Shown: positions 28,681-38,861, numbered from the stretch's first letter. The stretch is DNA of 64,000 bases from Mesorhizobium huakuii (GCF_030160235.1 NZ_BSNY01000057.1:42321-106320), one strand, 5' to 3'. Notes: generated from the letters alone by a model not told the origin. Numbers and translations are program-made.

Positions 28681-28868
28681 GGCAATCTCCTGTTGGTAAG
28701 GGATATCATCGGCGGCCAGCCGGCCGAAGCAATCCCGGTTTCGGTTGAAATTGCTTCTTGTGAAGCGGCGGGATGAAGGGCCGCTGCCCAGGACGACGCC
28801 GGCGAGCGGCTGGATCGACAGGCGAACAGTGCCGGCCGGCCAGGTCGGGTTGCCGAAGGGCCGTGCGG

Positions 28869-29114
28869 CTATTTCTTCTTGGCGCGGGCAGGCTTCTTGG
28901 CGGGCGCCGCCGGTGCGTTGGCGAGGTCTTCGGCCTCCTTAGCCAGCCGCAGAGCCCGCAACTTGTCGGTCTTGGCCTTGCGGGCGTCGCTTTCCGCCGC
29001 ATATTCGGCCATTGCTTTTTGGCGAACCGTCGCCGCCTCTTCCTGCTTCTTGAAGCGCAGATCGGCGCGCGCGCGGGCGGCATCCCGAGAGTTCTCAACC
29101 AAGACCTTATCCAA
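28869..29114 (-). CDS. Charged helical small protein
   Basis: 81 residues from TTG 29114 (no ATG in frame between an upstream stop and this codon), high in Lys/Arg/Ala/Glu. It starts MDKVLVENSRDAARARADLRFKKQ and ends in APAKKPARAKKK, so it is a coiled-coil or nucleic-acid-binding type with a basic tail. No family recognised. Lacks strong ribosome site, hence modest start confidence. Confidence 0.6.
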   Translation of the reverse strand: MDKVLVENSRDAARARADLRFKKQEEAATVRQKAMAEYAAESDARKAKTDKLRALRLAKEAEDLANAPAAPAKKPARAKKK

Positions 29115-29179
29115 TCCCGTGAATTGTGGTTTCCGCTTCTTCTAGCAGAGCCGGCCTCTCAACGGGGGAAAATAGTTGG

Positions 29180-29701
29180 TTACGCGGCCGGGCTGGCGCC
29201 GGGAGCCTTGCCGGCCACCACGGCTTGATAGGCGGCCTGCAGGGTCGCGCGGACAGAAGGACCGGATGCCGTGTCGAGCGGCATGCCCAGATGCTCATGG
29301 CGCAACTCGTCCATGAATTTCTCCCACATTGGCGGTCCGCCCTTTTCCAGCAACTCGGCGCGGATCGAGAGTTCCTCGCTGGTCGGCAGCCAGACGCGGC
29401 CCCAGGCGCCGAGATGAGCCAGGATCGGCACCAGCGTGATGGCCATCTCGGTCAGGCTGTAGATCGCCTTCTGCTTGTGACTGGGATCGTCGGCCTTGGT
29501 CAGCATTCCCAATTCCATCAGCCGCTTCAGCCGGTCGGCAAGGATGTTGGAGGCAATGCCTTCAATCGATCCGTTGAGCAGTTCGCGGAAATGCCGCCGG
29601 CCGCCAAAAATCATGTCGCGAAGGATGATCAGGCTCCAGCGGTCGCCGAACACTTCCAGCGACAGGTTGATCGGGCAGCCGGACCGGCGATCGAGGCTCA
29701 T
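29180..29701 (-). CDS. HxlR family transcriptional regulator
   Basis: 173 residues from ATG 29701, which has a GGAGAG ribosome site. The winged helix is visible as CPINLSLEVFGDRWSLIILRDMIFGGRRHFRELLN and ILADRLKRLMELGMLTK. Conserved Cys10-Pro in the N-terminal part (RRSGCPI) is where redox-sensing HxlR members react, but that is an inference. Divergent from an alpha/beta hydrolase gene with a palindrome in between, suggesting the regulator controls the hydrolase. Confidence 0.9.
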   Translation of the reverse strand: MSLDRRSGCPINLSLEVFGDRWSLIILRDMIFGGRRHFRELLNGSIEGIASNILADRLKRLMELGMLTKADDPSHKQKAIYSLTEMAITLVPILAHLGAWGRVWLPTSEELSIRAELLEKGGPPMWEKFMDELRHEHLGMPLDTASGPSVRATLQAAYQAVVAGKAPGASPAA

Positions 29702-29727
29702 TCGATTCTCTCCACGCAAAACCAGTT

Positions 29728-29777
29728 GCATTATCGTATCAGTTTTATTATGGTGCAACCGATTGCAAAATGCAATC
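29728..29777. promoter_or_regulatory. Palindromic operator-like sites between hxlR and hydrolase
   Basis: GATTGCA-AAA-TGCAATC at 29761-29777 is a perfect 7-bp inverted repeat, and TTGCATTATC at 29728 faces GGTGCAA at 29754-29760. They lie in the 95-base divergent region, as expected for binding of the HxlR-type regulator. Confidence 0.5.
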
Positions 29778-29795
29778 AGATTAGGAGAATGAGTG

Positions 29796-30632
29796 ATGAC
29801 GACGATCAATCGCCCCGTGATCAAATCCGAAGCCTTCGGCGATCCTGAAAATCCCCCGCTGCTTTTGATCATGGGCGCGATGGCTTCGATGCTGTGGTGG
29901 CCAGAGGCGTTTTGCCGGGAGCTGGCTGATACCGGCCTGTATGTCATCCGCTACGACAATCGCGATACCGGCCGTTCGACCAAATATCCACCGGGCAAGC
30001 CGCCTTACACATTCGACGACATGGCGGACGATGCGATTGGTGTGCTCGACAGCCATGGCATCGGCAAGGCCCATGTCGCCGGTATGTCGATGGGCGGCAT
30101 GATCGCGCAACTCGTGGCGCTCAAGCATCCCTCCCGCGTCGCGTCGTTGACGGTGATCAGCAGTTCGCCGGTGGGAATGGACACCTCGCATCTGCCGCAG
30201 ACAACCGACGCCTATATCGAGCATTCGGCCGCGGGCGCCGATGTCGACTGGTCGGACCGCCGCCAGGTGGTCGATTTCGTGGTCAAGGATGCGCAGGCGA
30301 TCGCCAGCACGACACATCCGTTCGACGAGGTCCGGATGAGAGCCTTCATCGAGCAGGATTACGACCGGTCCCGCGGGTTCCTCAGCGCGACCAATCATTT
30401 TTCACTCAAGGGTGGCGATGCATGGAAGGGCCGGCTGCCGGAGATGGCGGCGCCACTGCTGGTCATCCATGGCACATCGGATCCGATCTTTCCGGTCGAA
30501 CATGGCGAGGCGCTGGCCAAAACGGTCGCCGGCGCGAAACTCCTTCGCGTCGCGGGCGGTGGTCATGAACTGCATCCGCAAGACTGGCCCGAGATGGAAG
30601 CCGCCATCGTCGCGCATATCCAGTCCAATTGA
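29796..30632 (+). CDS. Alpha/beta hydrolase (esterase/lipase-like)
   Basis: 278 residues from ATG 29796, with AGGAG eight bases before. Oxyanion region LLLIMGAMASMLWW, nucleophile elbow GMSMGGMIA, acid in HGTSDPIFP and catalytic His in VAGGGHELHP. The RYDNRDTGRS motif is usual in this methylesterase-like group. Probably induced through the neighbouring HxlR regulator. Substrate unknown. Confidence 0.88.
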   Translation: MTTINRPVIKSEAFGDPENPPLLLIMGAMASMLWWPEAFCRELADTGLYVIRYDNRDTGRSTKYPPGKPPYTFDDMADDAIGVLDSHGIGKAHVAGMSMGGMIAQLVALKHPSRVASLTVISSSPVGMDTSHLPQTTDAYIEHSAAGADVDWSDRRQVVDFVVKDAQAIASTTHPFDEVRMRAFIEQDYDRSRGFLSATNHFSLKGGDAWKGRLPEMAAPLLVIHGTSDPIFPVEHGEALAKTVAGAKLLRVAGGGHELHPQDWPEMEAAIVAHIQSN

Positions 30633-30738
30633 GACCTCGCGGGCGGTCTTGACGAACGAGGCATGTCACAATAGTTAAGCAAATGCTTCAGTGTTGATCT
30701 CCCGCCGATCGACGAACCCCGAAACGGAAGAGCAAAGA

Positions 30739-32212
<1,474 letters not shown>

Positions 32213-32242
32213 AAGGAATTGCTCAGCGGCGACCAGAACCGG

Positions 32243-32506
32243 TCAGGCTTCCCAGAATTGATCGAGCCAGATGTTGAGTCTCAGGAAGCCGGCATTGCTT
32301 ACCGTGTACACGCGCCGCGTGCCTTCAGCCTTGGCGTTGACCAGCCCGGCATCGAGCAAGACTTTCAGATGCTGTGATACGGCCGGGCGTGAGACTGGCA
32401 ACCCAGCCGCCAACTCGTTGACGGTCTTCGGACCGCGTCGAAGTTCTTCCAGAAGGTGGCGCCGATTGGGGTCGGCGATCGCCATGAAGGCGTCGGAAAA
32501 CATCAT
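32243..32506 (-). CDS. Small ArsR/winged-helix regulator
   Basis: 87 residues; AIADPNRRHLLEELRRGPKTVNELAAGLPVSRPAVSQHLKVLLDAGLV is an intact winged helix, without metal-binding Cys. It converges with the SRPBCC gene and stands downstream of nothing obvious; targets unknown. Similar to the SRPBCC-linked ArsR type, so it could act on the neighbouring operon. Confidence 0.88.
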   Translation of the reverse strand: MMFSDAFMAIADPNRRHLLEELRRGPKTVNELAAGLPVSRPAVSQHLKVLLDAGLVNAKAEGTRRVYTVSNAGFLRLNIWLDQFWEA

Positions 32507-32537
32507 GCCTCATTTGTGAGGCAAAGTTTTTCGAATC

Positions 32538-33785
32538 TCAACTGTCTGCTTCTGCTTTTCTTCTTGGATCAAGCCGCAATGCTTCCGGCGTCACCGAGCG
32601 GTCGGCCGGCTGCGTCTTGAAGGCGTCGCGATCGCCGATCGGGACCGGAGCGCGGCGGCTGATGCGCAGCAGCGTGTAGCCTGCCAGCGACAGATGCGCG
32701 AAGGCGGTCGCCAGGAACAGGCCCTCCGGGCGCATCCAGCCCATCAGCGCTGCCGCCAGCAAGGGCCCGATCATGGTGCCGAAGCCGTAAAGCAGCAGCA
32801 GTCCGCCCGACACCTTGACGAAGTCCTCGGCCCGGGCGTGGTCGTTGGCATGCGCCACGGCGATCGAATAGAGCGTGTAGGCGAAAGCGCCGTAGGCAGC
32901 GGTGAAGACGATGACAAAGATGCCAGACCGCGGCTCGAACAGGAAGATCAGGAGCGCGAACAGCGCCGCGCCGAAAGCGGCGCCGGCCAGCACGAAACGC
33001 CGGTCGGTCTTGTCGGAGAGACGCCCGGCCGGCAACTGCATGGCAGCACCCGCGACGACGACAAGGCTCATCATCAAGGCGATCTCTGCGGTGGAAATGC
33101 CGATGCGGGCGCCGTAGACGGCACCAAGCGTGCCCCAGGCGCCGTTGGCGATGCCGATCAAGACGCAGGCGATCGCCGATACAGGAGAGTTGGCGTAGAG
33201 CCCCTTGACGTCGAGCTTGACGTCCTGCAGCGGCTTGGGGTGCGACGCCGTCGAAACCGCGGTCGGGATCAGCGACAGGCAGAACAGGATGCCGGTGATC
33301 ATGAACAGCGACGCCGATTTCACGTCGCCGCCGGCGACGATCATCTGGCCGCCCATGATCGAGGCATAGGTGACCATCATATAGAGGCCGAAGACGGTGC
33401 CGCGATTCTCGTTGGTGGCCTTCTCGTTCAGCCAGCTTTCGATGACCATGAAGGCGCCGGCCATGGTGAAGCCGGTGAAGGCGCGCAGCAGGATCCAGAC
33501 ATATTCGTCGATGACCAGGCCAGTGAGCAGGGCCACGATGGCGCCGGACGCGGCAAAGGCGCCGAAGGCGCGCACATGCCCGGCGCGGCGCACGATTCGC
33601 GGGGCAAAGAAGCAGCCGGTGACGAAGCCGCCGGCCCAGGCCGTGCCCATCAAGCCAAGCGATGCCGTCGAGAACCCTTCCACCTGGCCGCGCAGGGGCA
33701 GCAGCAGCCCATGCAGACCCGATGCCGCCAGCAGAAAGGCAGTGCCGCGAAGCAGGGAGAGGATCGGTCGGTAGGATGCGAGCAT
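32538..33785 (-). CDS. MFS transporter
   Basis: 415 residues with about 12 hydrophobic segments, starting MLASYRPILSLLRGTAFLLAASG. The second-loop region reads GTAWAGGFVTGCFFAPRIVRRAGHVRAFG and the middle loop KPLQDVKLDVKGL; GRLSDKTDRR is the second conserved inter-segment loop. It belongs to the YfkF/YcaD-like rhizobial MFS group. Substrate unknown. Confidence 0.9.
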   Translation of the reverse strand: MLASYRPILSLLRGTAFLLAASGLHGLLLPLRGQVEGFSTASLGLMGTAWAGGFVTGCFFAPRIVRRAGHVRAFGAFAASGAIVALLTGLVIDEYVWILLRAFTGFTMAGAFMVIESWLNEKATNENRGTVFGLYMMVTYASIMGGQMIVAGGDVKSASLFMITGILFCLSLIPTAVSTASHPKPLQDVKLDVKGLYANSPVSAIACVLIGIANGAWGTLGAVYGARIGISTAEIALMMSLVVVAGAAMQLPAGRLSDKTDRRFVLAGAAFGAALFALLIFLFEPRSGIFVIVFTAAYGAFAYTLYSIAVAHANDHARAEDFVKVSGGLLLLYGFGTMIGPLLAAALMGWMRPEGLFLATAFAHLSLAGYTLLRISRRAPVPIGDRDAFKTQPADRSVTPEALRLDPRRKAEADS

Positions 33786-33874
33786 TTTTTGATCCGGCTG
33801 AACTCTGGGAGGGGCGCAGGTCTGAAGACAGTCGCATTCGGGCTTTTCGGCGGCAGGCTGTTCCGCGCGTCTGC

Positions 33875-34069
33875 CTATCCGCGGCGGAACAGTGCCTCGG
33901 CGGCCGATTTGGTGTTGTCCTTGGCCTTGAGCTCCGCTTCCAGCCTGGCGATTTCGTCGCGGAGGATGCCGATGCGCTCCGACAGTTCACCGACGGAAAG
34001 CAGCGACAGATCCTGCCCGATCTCGTGCGGGCGTGCCTTCTTCTTGGGTTCGTCGTCGAAGATCGCCAT
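33875..34069 (-). CDS. DUF1192 family protein
   Basis: 64 residues beginning MAIFDDEPKKKARPHEIGQDLSLLS and with LSERIGILRDEIARLEAELKAK, a short coiled coil. Family function unknown; widespread in alphaproteobacteria. Divergent from the quinone oxidoreductase gene. Confidence 0.88.
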   Translation of the reverse strand: MAIFDDEPKKKARPHEIGQDLSLLSVGELSERIGILRDEIARLEAELKAKDNTKSAAEALFRRG

Positions 34070-34191
34070 CGCTGCTCCTCCTCCGCCACACCAGATTGGC
34101 CATTTGCCTGATTTGGCAATCAGCATACATAGGGCAAGGGCGTCGATGCAAACAGCCGGTAAGAATGCGGCGAGGAAAGACGGGAAACTTC

Positions 34192-35202
34192 ATGGCGAGC
34201 GGACAGAAAATTCCGGCGAGGATGACGGCAATCGCGATCTCGGAACCGGGTGGCCCACGGGTGCTGAAACCGGAGACACGCGACGTCCCCTTGCCCGGCC
34301 CAGGCGAGATCCTGATCAAGGTTCATGCCGCCGGCGTCAACCGGCCCGACGTGCAGCAGCGCAAGGGCGCCTATCCGCCGCCGCCCGGTGCGTCGGACCT
34401 GCCGGGCCTCGAAGTGTCGGGCGAGGTGGCTGCCCTTGGCGACGAGATATCGCGCTGGCGCATCGGCGACCGGGTGTGCGCGCTCACCCCCGGCGGCGGC
34501 TATGCCGAATATGCCAAGGTTCACTCCGGCAGCGTGCTGCCGCTGCCCGCCGGTTTCACCCACACGGAAGCAGCGGCGGTGCCGGAAAACTATTTCACCG
34601 TCTGGCACAATGTGTTCGAACGCGGCGCCCTAAAGAAGGGCGAGACACTGCTGGTGCATGGCGGCTCGTCCGGCATCGGCACGACGGCGATCCAGCTGGC
34701 TTCGGCCTTCGGCGCCTATGTCATCACCACCGCCGGATCCAGGGAAAAATGCGACGCCTGCCTGAAGCTCGGTGCCGACCGCGCGATCAACTATCGCGAG
34801 GAGGATTTCGTCACGGCGGTCAAGGAGGCTACGGAAGGCAAGGGCGCCAATGTCATCCTCGACATGGTCGGCGGCGACTATGTCCAGCGAAACTACGAGG
34901 CGGCCGCCGTCGAGGGCCGCATCGTCCAGATCGCCGTGCAGGCCGGCGCTGTCGCCAGCGCCGATTTTTCCAAGATCATGGTCAAGCGGCTGACCCATAC
35001 GGGGTCGACGCTCCGGCCGCGCACCGTCGAGTTCAAGGCGGCGATCGCGGCGGCTCTGGAGGCACAGGTGTGGCCGCTGCTCGGCACGCGCAAGGTCGCA
35101 CCCGTGATGGACATGATCTACCCGCTCACCGATGCCTGGCGTGCGCATGAGCGGATGGAGGAGGGCGAGCATATCGGCAAGATCGTGCTCGACGTCGGCT
35201 AG
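34192..35202 (+). CDS. NAD(P)H-dependent quinone oxidoreductase (zinc-less MDR)
   Basis: 336 residues from ATG 34192. N-terminal GroES-like domain (RKGAYPPPPGASDLPGLEVSGEV), then the Rossmann part with LVHGGSSGIGTTAIQLASAFGA, GADRAINYREEDF and a C-terminal HIGKIVLDV. No zinc ligands of alcohol dehydrogenases are visible. It belongs to the PIG3/QOR group. Divergent from DUF1192. Confidence 0.92.
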   Translation: MASGQKIPARMTAIAISEPGGPRVLKPETRDVPLPGPGEILIKVHAAGVNRPDVQQRKGAYPPPPGASDLPGLEVSGEVAALGDEISRWRIGDRVCALTPGGGYAEYAKVHSGSVLPLPAGFTHTEAAAVPENYFTVWHNVFERGALKKGETLLVHGGSSGIGTTAIQLASAFGAYVITTAGSREKCDACLKLGADRAINYREEDFVTAVKEATEGKGANVILDMVGGDYVQRNYEAAAVEGRIVQIAVQAGAVASADFSKIMVKRLTHTGSTLRPRTVEFKAAIAAALEAQVWPLLGTRKVAPVMDMIYPLTDAWRAHERMEEGEHIGKIVLDVG

Positions 35203-35217
35203 GACGTATCGATATTC

Positions 35218-35392
35218 TGGTGAGGCCGGCCTGCAAATGGCCTGCGCTTCCCCGTTATACTGCGCCGCAGTAGAACTGAGCTCGCGTACGAAAAGTACGC
35301 TCCGCTCCGGTTCTCGGTATCAACCATTTTGGTCGCTTCGCGCCCGTCTTCGACTCCGACTCGGCCTGACCGGAATCTCGACACGACCTGGG
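35218..35392. repeat. Intergenic repeat, GCTCCGGTTCTCG family (copy C)
   Basis: Longest copy: GGCCGGCCTGCAAATGG, GTACGAAAAGTACGCTCCG hairpin, CCGGTTCTCGGTATCAACC and CGACTCGGCCTGACC. Related to 27108-27240 and partly 18832-18905. Confidence 0.7.
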
Positions 35393-35547
35393 ACAGCGCC
35401 CTTCGCCCCTGCCTACAAGATGAACAGAGGCTTAATGGTGCAATGCAGCATTTGCATCATTGCTATGCAAAATCGGCCGTTCAAGTCCTCATCGATGATC
35501 ACTATCTGTGCAGCATCGAAACGAACACCCCATTCAGGAGGACTATC

Positions 35548-35688
35548 ATGAACCCGATCCGCGCTTTCCGTAACTGGCGCATGTACAACGAGACCGTGCG
35601 CGAACTGAACCGTCTCAACGCACGTCAGCTCAGCGATCTCGGCATCAACCGCGCCGACATCGAACGGATCGCCCGCCAGGCGATCTAA
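35548..35688 (+). CDS. DUF1127 small protein
   Basis: 46 residues, start preceded by AGGAGG at 35537-35542. The product reads MNPIRAFRNWRMYNETVRE... and QLSDLGINRADIERIARQAI, the DUF1127 pattern of a short Arg-rich protein linked in rhizobia and others to phosphate and C/N metabolism or RNA binding. Terminator follows. Another, more distant DUF1127-like gene is at 38862. Confidence 0.92.
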   Translation: MNPIRAFRNWRMYNETVRELNRLNARQLSDLGINRADIERIARQAI

Positions 35689-35696
35689 TCGCGAGC

Positions 35697-35722
35697 ATGA
35701 CCCGGCCGCATGGCCGGGCTCA
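35697..35722 (+). terminator. Hairpin after the DUF1127 gene
   Basis: CCCGGCC (35701-35707), loop GCAT, GGCCGGG (35712-35718), extended by flanking ATGA / TCAT. Stem without T-run. Confidence 0.6.
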
Positions 35723-35770
35723 TGTTGAGAAGTAGAGCCGTCGCAGACGTTCCCCGTTTCCGGTTCCGAG

Positions 35771-35805
35771 CCCGCTGGACCTTGTCCAGCGGGTTTTGTC
35801 TTTTT
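35771..35805 (+). terminator. Rho-independent terminator
   Basis: CCCGCTGGAC (35771-35780), loop CTT, GTCCAGCGGG (35784-35793) and then TTTTGTCTTTTT. A textbook terminator, 80 bases past the DUF1127 stop; no gene of its own is visible between. Confidence 0.85.
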
Positions 35806-35956
35806 GGCATTCAGGCAACTGCCATGCTTCGTCCAGGAGCGCACGCTTCGCCTCTGCGTCCTGCTCGAAAGTACCCGTCCCTTTGACTGCGGCCCAGTCA
35901 TGCGAACGTGCTTGCCGGTTCCCGGACCCATCGGGGCGGCCGCGCTTCCAAAAACA

Positions 35957-35984
35957 TTGCGAAACGGCAAGGGAACGGTTATAC
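35957..35984 (+). promoter_or_regulatory. Candidate promoter of the TrcR gene
   Basis: TTGCGA (35957-35962) and TTATAC (35979-35984) with a 16-base spacer, about 78 bases before the gene. Consensus-like; no other evidence. Confidence 0.4.
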
Positions 35985-36062
35985 AGGCCGCGAATTTCCC
36001 ATTTTGGTGGCTCTAAACCACCGCCCGCGCGGGAACGCGGGCGAACGAGAAGGATTTTTCTA

Positions 36063-36755
36063 ATGGCCAATACGCTGTTGATGCCCAAGGCGACCGCCGT
36101 CTGGCTGGTCGACAACACCGCGCTCTCCTTTGAGCAGATCGCGCAGTTCTGCGGGCTGCATCCGCTCGAGGTCAAGGCGATCGCCGACGGCGAATCGGCG
36201 CAAGGCATCAAGGGCATGGACCCGATCATGACCGGGCAGCTGACCCGCGACGAGATCGCGCGCGCCGAGAAGGACCCGAACCAGCGCCTGAAGCTTTCCG
36301 ACCCCAAGGTGCGGGTGCCGGAATCCAAGCGCAAGGGCCCGCGCTACACGCCGCTGTCGAAGCGCCAGGACCGGCCGAACGCGATCCTGTGGCTGGTGCG
36401 CAACCATCCCGAACTCAAGGACGCGCAGATTTCGCGTCTCGTCGGCACCACCAAGTCGACGATCGAGCAGATCCGTGAACGCAAGCACTGGAATTCGGCC
36501 AATCTGCAGCCGATGGATCCGGTGACGCTGGGTCTCGCCTCGCAGATCGACCTCGACATGGAAGTCAACCGCGCCTCGCGCGGCCGCGAACAGGCGCAGC
36601 CGGTCGGTGACACGCTGCTGCCGGCGGCCCTGACCGAGCGGCTGGTGCCGGCTCCAGAAAAGCCGAAGGACGAGGATGCCGAACTCGACGCGAACGCCGT
36701 GTTCGCCAAGCTCTCGGCGCTGAAGTCGAAGAACGAAGACGCTGACGACGAGTAA
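36063..36755 (+). CDS. DUF1013 (TrcR-type) transcriptional regulator
   Basis: 230 residues starting MANTLLMPKATAVWLVDNTALSFEQIAQFCGLHPLEVKAIADGE, the DUF1013 signature, with an HTH-like N-terminus; KSTIEQIRERKHWNSANLQPMDPVTLGLASQIDLD follows, and the C-terminus is acidic. The family, named TrcR, is reported as a cell-cycle-related transcription regulator in alphaproteobacteria. Followed by a strong bidirectional terminator. Confidence 0.93.
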   Translation: MANTLLMPKATAVWLVDNTALSFEQIAQFCGLHPLEVKAIADGESAQGIKGMDPIMTGQLTRDEIARAEKDPNQRLKLSDPKVRVPESKRKGPRYTPLSKRQDRPNAILWLVRNHPELKDAQISRLVGTTKSTIEQIRERKHWNSANLQPMDPVTLGLASQIDLDMEVNRASRGREQAQPVGDTLLPAALTERLVPAPEKPKDEDAELDANAVFAKLSALKSKNEDADDE

Positions 36756-36773
36756 GGTCTGCGACAGTCCATG

Positions 36774-36802
36774 AAAAAAGCCCGCTTCGAGCGGGCTTTT
36801 TT
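36774..36802. terminator. Bidirectional terminator between TrcR and WYL genes
   Basis: AAAAAAGCCCGCT / AGCGGGCTTTTTT inverted repeat centred at about 36788, with A-run and T-run on either side; it serves both converging genes. Confidence 0.92.
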
Positions 36803-36817
36803 ATTCCATATGCAATC

Positions 36818-37537
36818 TCAGCTTCGCGCCACCCGGTCCGGCGCCATGCCGTAATCCTCGCTGCGCTCCACGGCCCGGTAGAAGTCGGCAAGCTGCTTGC
36901 CGCGCTCCGGCTTGAAGATGCGGCCGGCGATCACCACCGAGGCGATGCGGTCGATGCGGAAGGCGCGGAAGTCGTCGCGCATCTCGCACCAGGCAACCAG
37001 CGTCCACACCTTGCCCCAGAACCATAGGCCGAGCGGCCTGATGTCGCGCGCGGTGCCGCGCCCGGCCTCGTCGCAATAGTCGATGGTCAGCACCTGGCGC
37101 TTTTCGACCGCACGCTCGATCAGATCGATCGCCTCGCGGGCGGCATCGCTGACCACCCACATCGGCGTGTGGATCTCGGTGCGGGCGATGCGGTCCTTCT
37201 CGGCATCGGGCAGCACCGCGCCGATCTTGACCAACGCCTCGTCGGCGGCGCGTGCCATGGCGGCGCCGCCAAAGGCGCGCACCATGCGCGCGCCGGCCAC
37301 CAGCGCAACGATCTCGTCACGCGTGAACATCAGCGGCGGAAGGTCGAAGCCCTCCCTCATCATGTAGCCGACGCCAGCCTCGCCGTCGATCGGCACGCCG
37401 GTCGACTGCAGGTCGGCTATGTCGCGATAGATCGTTCGCTCGGAAACCTCGAGCCACGTGCCGAGCTTCTGGGCGGTGACCAGACGGCCACCCCGCAAAT
37501 GCTGCACGATCTGAAAGAGCCTGTCGGCGCGGCGCAT
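36818..37537 (-). CDS. YafY-type WYL-domain transcriptional regulator
   Basis: 239 residues. N-terminal HTH: LFQIVQHLRGGRLVTAQKLGTWLEVSERTIYRDIADLQSTGVPI. The middle and C-terminal part is a WYL domain with RQVLTIDYCDEAGRGTARDIRPLGLWFWGKVWTLVAWC and RIDRIASV. WYL regulators sense ligands or nucleic acids. The DUF1127/PfpI cluster with palindromic operators lies upstream of it; it is a candidate regulator of those genes. Confidence 0.9.
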   Translation of the reverse strand: MRRADRLFQIVQHLRGGRLVTAQKLGTWLEVSERTIYRDIADLQSTGVPIDGEAGVGYMMREGFDLPPLMFTRDEIVALVAGARMVRAFGGAAMARAADEALVKIGAVLPDAEKDRIARTEIHTPMWVVSDAAREAIDLIERAVEKRQVLTIDYCDEAGRGTARDIRPLGLWFWGKVWTLVAWCEMRDDFRAFRIDRIASVVIAGRIFKPERGKQLADFYRAVERSEDYGMAPDRVARS

Positions 37538-37562
37538 CGTTTGCTTCCCCAGTGTTGTTGCT

Positions 37563-37668
37563 GGGGCGGTTCATCGTCTCATGGAAACGGTGAACCACCC
37601 TGTCTCGTTGCTTTGGCGCAATTCCGGACGGAAAACCGCTGCGCACTTTTCCCGGAATTGCTCCATGC
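37563..37668. repeat. Rhizobial intergenic repeat, GCGGTTC family (copy 2)
   Basis: GCGGTTCATCGTCTCATGGAAACGGTGAACC, then a GCAATTCCGGACGGAAAACCGCTGCGC / TTTTCCCGGAATTGCTC hairpin. Matches 1694-1818, with a GTGGTCCCGGAACCGGG block following. Confidence 0.65.
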
Positions 37669-37712
37669 ATGCCGTGGTCCCGGAACCGGGCCTGCTTTCA
37701 AGACGACATGCA

Positions 37713-38120
37713 TTACGGTTTCAGTCCTTCGCGCTTGCGCTGGGCGGCGACGAACTCCGCGCCAAAGGACAGTCTCTTCGTTGTCGGCGCCTTCGCATCG
37801 AGCACGCGCCAGAAGGGCGCGACGTCGTTCAGTGTCATGCCGCGCTCAAGGTCTTCCCTGGCGGCTTCGGCAACCGTGCGCAGATGATAGCCGATGGTCA
37901 CCGGACATGTCACTTCGGCACCGTGTTCGATGGCAAGGGCCGTGCGCAGCGCGCGGATATCCATCTCGACGCCCTTGGGAATCGAGCGGATGAAATCGTC
38001 GACCTGGCGAGCCGTCGGCACCAGCATCGGCTGGCCCTCGACCACATCACCGACCGTGCGCGGCGTCGGTTTCACGCCGTTGATGCCAGGCGTGTTCAGC
38101 CTGTCGTTCCAGCTTTTCAT
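37713..38120 (-). CDS. Conserved hypothetical protein
   Basis: 135 residues beginning MKSWNDRLNTPGINGVKPTPRTVGDVVEGQPM and containing DFIRSIPKGVEMDIRALRTALAIEHGAEVTCPVTIGYHL, with an Arg/Lys-rich C-terminus. Helical and possibly DNA-binding, but I do not recognise the family. It carries the shared palindromic operator 50 bases upstream of its start, overlapping the stop of the DJ-1-like gene, so it is co-regulated with the DUF1127-like gene at 38862. Confidence 0.7.
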   Translation of the reverse strand: MKSWNDRLNTPGINGVKPTPRTVGDVVEGQPMLVPTARQVDDFIRSIPKGVEMDIRALRTALAIEHGAEVTCPVTIGYHLRTVAEAAREDLERGMTLNDVAPFWRVLDAKAPTTKRLSFGAEFVAAQRKREGLKP

Positions 38121-38169
38121 CGGTCGTTCTCTCGGCCGGCCATGCGCATTATCTCATCATCGCACGTCA

Positions 38170-38193
38170 CTCCTGACAGCATACTGTCAGGAG
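38170..38193. promoter_or_regulatory. Palindromic operator (copy 1)
   Basis: CTCCTGACAG (38170-38179), spacer CATA, CTGTCAGGAG (38184-38193), a perfect 10-bp inverted repeat. It lies 50 bases before the 135-residue gene and overlaps the stop codon of the DJ-1-like gene. A near-identical site is at 39070-39097. Confidence 0.75.
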
Positions 38194-38777
38194 GCTTCAG
38201 CATATTCCCTGGCAAACAGCGTCCGCATCTGCGCGAGATCGCCGCTTCTTTCGGGATAGAGCGTCTTCAGAAAGGCAAGGGCAAAGGTCCCGGGCGCCGA
38301 ACCGGGCGCGGACACGATCTTTCCGTCGGCGACGGCATGCGGCACGTCCTGATAGTTGCCGTCGCCGGCATAGCCGGCTTCGTGCCCATTGATCCAGTCG
38401 CGGCCATTGCTGGTATGTTTGGCTTGTTCGAACATGCCGGCCCGGGCCAGCGCCAGCGTGCCGGCGCAGATGCCGCCGACGACACCGCCGCGCGCTGCAA
38501 CGGCATCGAGCAGTTCGGCGACATCCGGCGGCGCCTTGCCCGCCCACTGGTCGGAACCGATGACGGCGACTGCGTCGAGGTCGGCGTTCTCGTCGACGCC
38601 GGCCGATCGGTCGGGCGTCAGCCGAAAGCCGCTGATCCCGGTCACCGGCTTGCCTCCAGGGCTCAATGACACCGCGCGGGCGCCGAACCACTCAACCGCC
38701 GAGGCGGCCAGCAAGCCATATTCCCAGTCGGCAAAACCTTCGATGAAGACGAAGCCGATTGTCTTCTGATCAGCCAT
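38187..38777 (-). CDS. DJ-1/PfpI family (type 1 glutamine amidotransferase-like) protein
   Basis: 196 residues. The nucleophile elbow is VVGGICAGTLALARAG (Cys about 105), and the N-terminal KTIGFVFIEGFADWEYGLLAAS is the usual glutamine-amidotransferase-like opening; an acidic residue before the elbow (Glu in EGF) completes the family pattern. Possibly a stress-related glyoxalase or protease-like activity. Lies in a small cluster with a DUF1127-like gene upstream and a hypothetical gene downstream. Confidence 0.9.
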   Translation of the reverse strand: MADQKTIGFVFIEGFADWEYGLLAASAVEWFGARAVSLSPGGKPVTGISGFRLTPDRSAGVDENADLDAVAVIGSDQWAGKAPPDVAELLDAVAARGGVVGGICAGTLALARAGMFEQAKHTSNGRDWINGHEAGYAGDGNYQDVPHAVADGKIVSAPGSAPGTFALAFLKTLYPERSGDLAQMRTLFAREYAEAS

Positions 38778-38861
38778 AAGCTCGCTCCGTCCCCCAGCGC
38801 GCCGCAGCTATATCTGGGCATTGGCGCGCCCATGTCCAATATCAATGTCGAAAAATTCGCC

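Noticed and set aside
35131-35551. Open frame on the plus strand spanning the repeat element before the DUF1127 gene
   Set aside because: It runs through a dispersed non-coding repeat, has no ribosome site and no protein-like composition.
35697-36062. Possible small RNA gene between DUF1127 and TrcR
   Set aside because: Two terminators and a promoter explain the structure; no independent transcript signal is visible.
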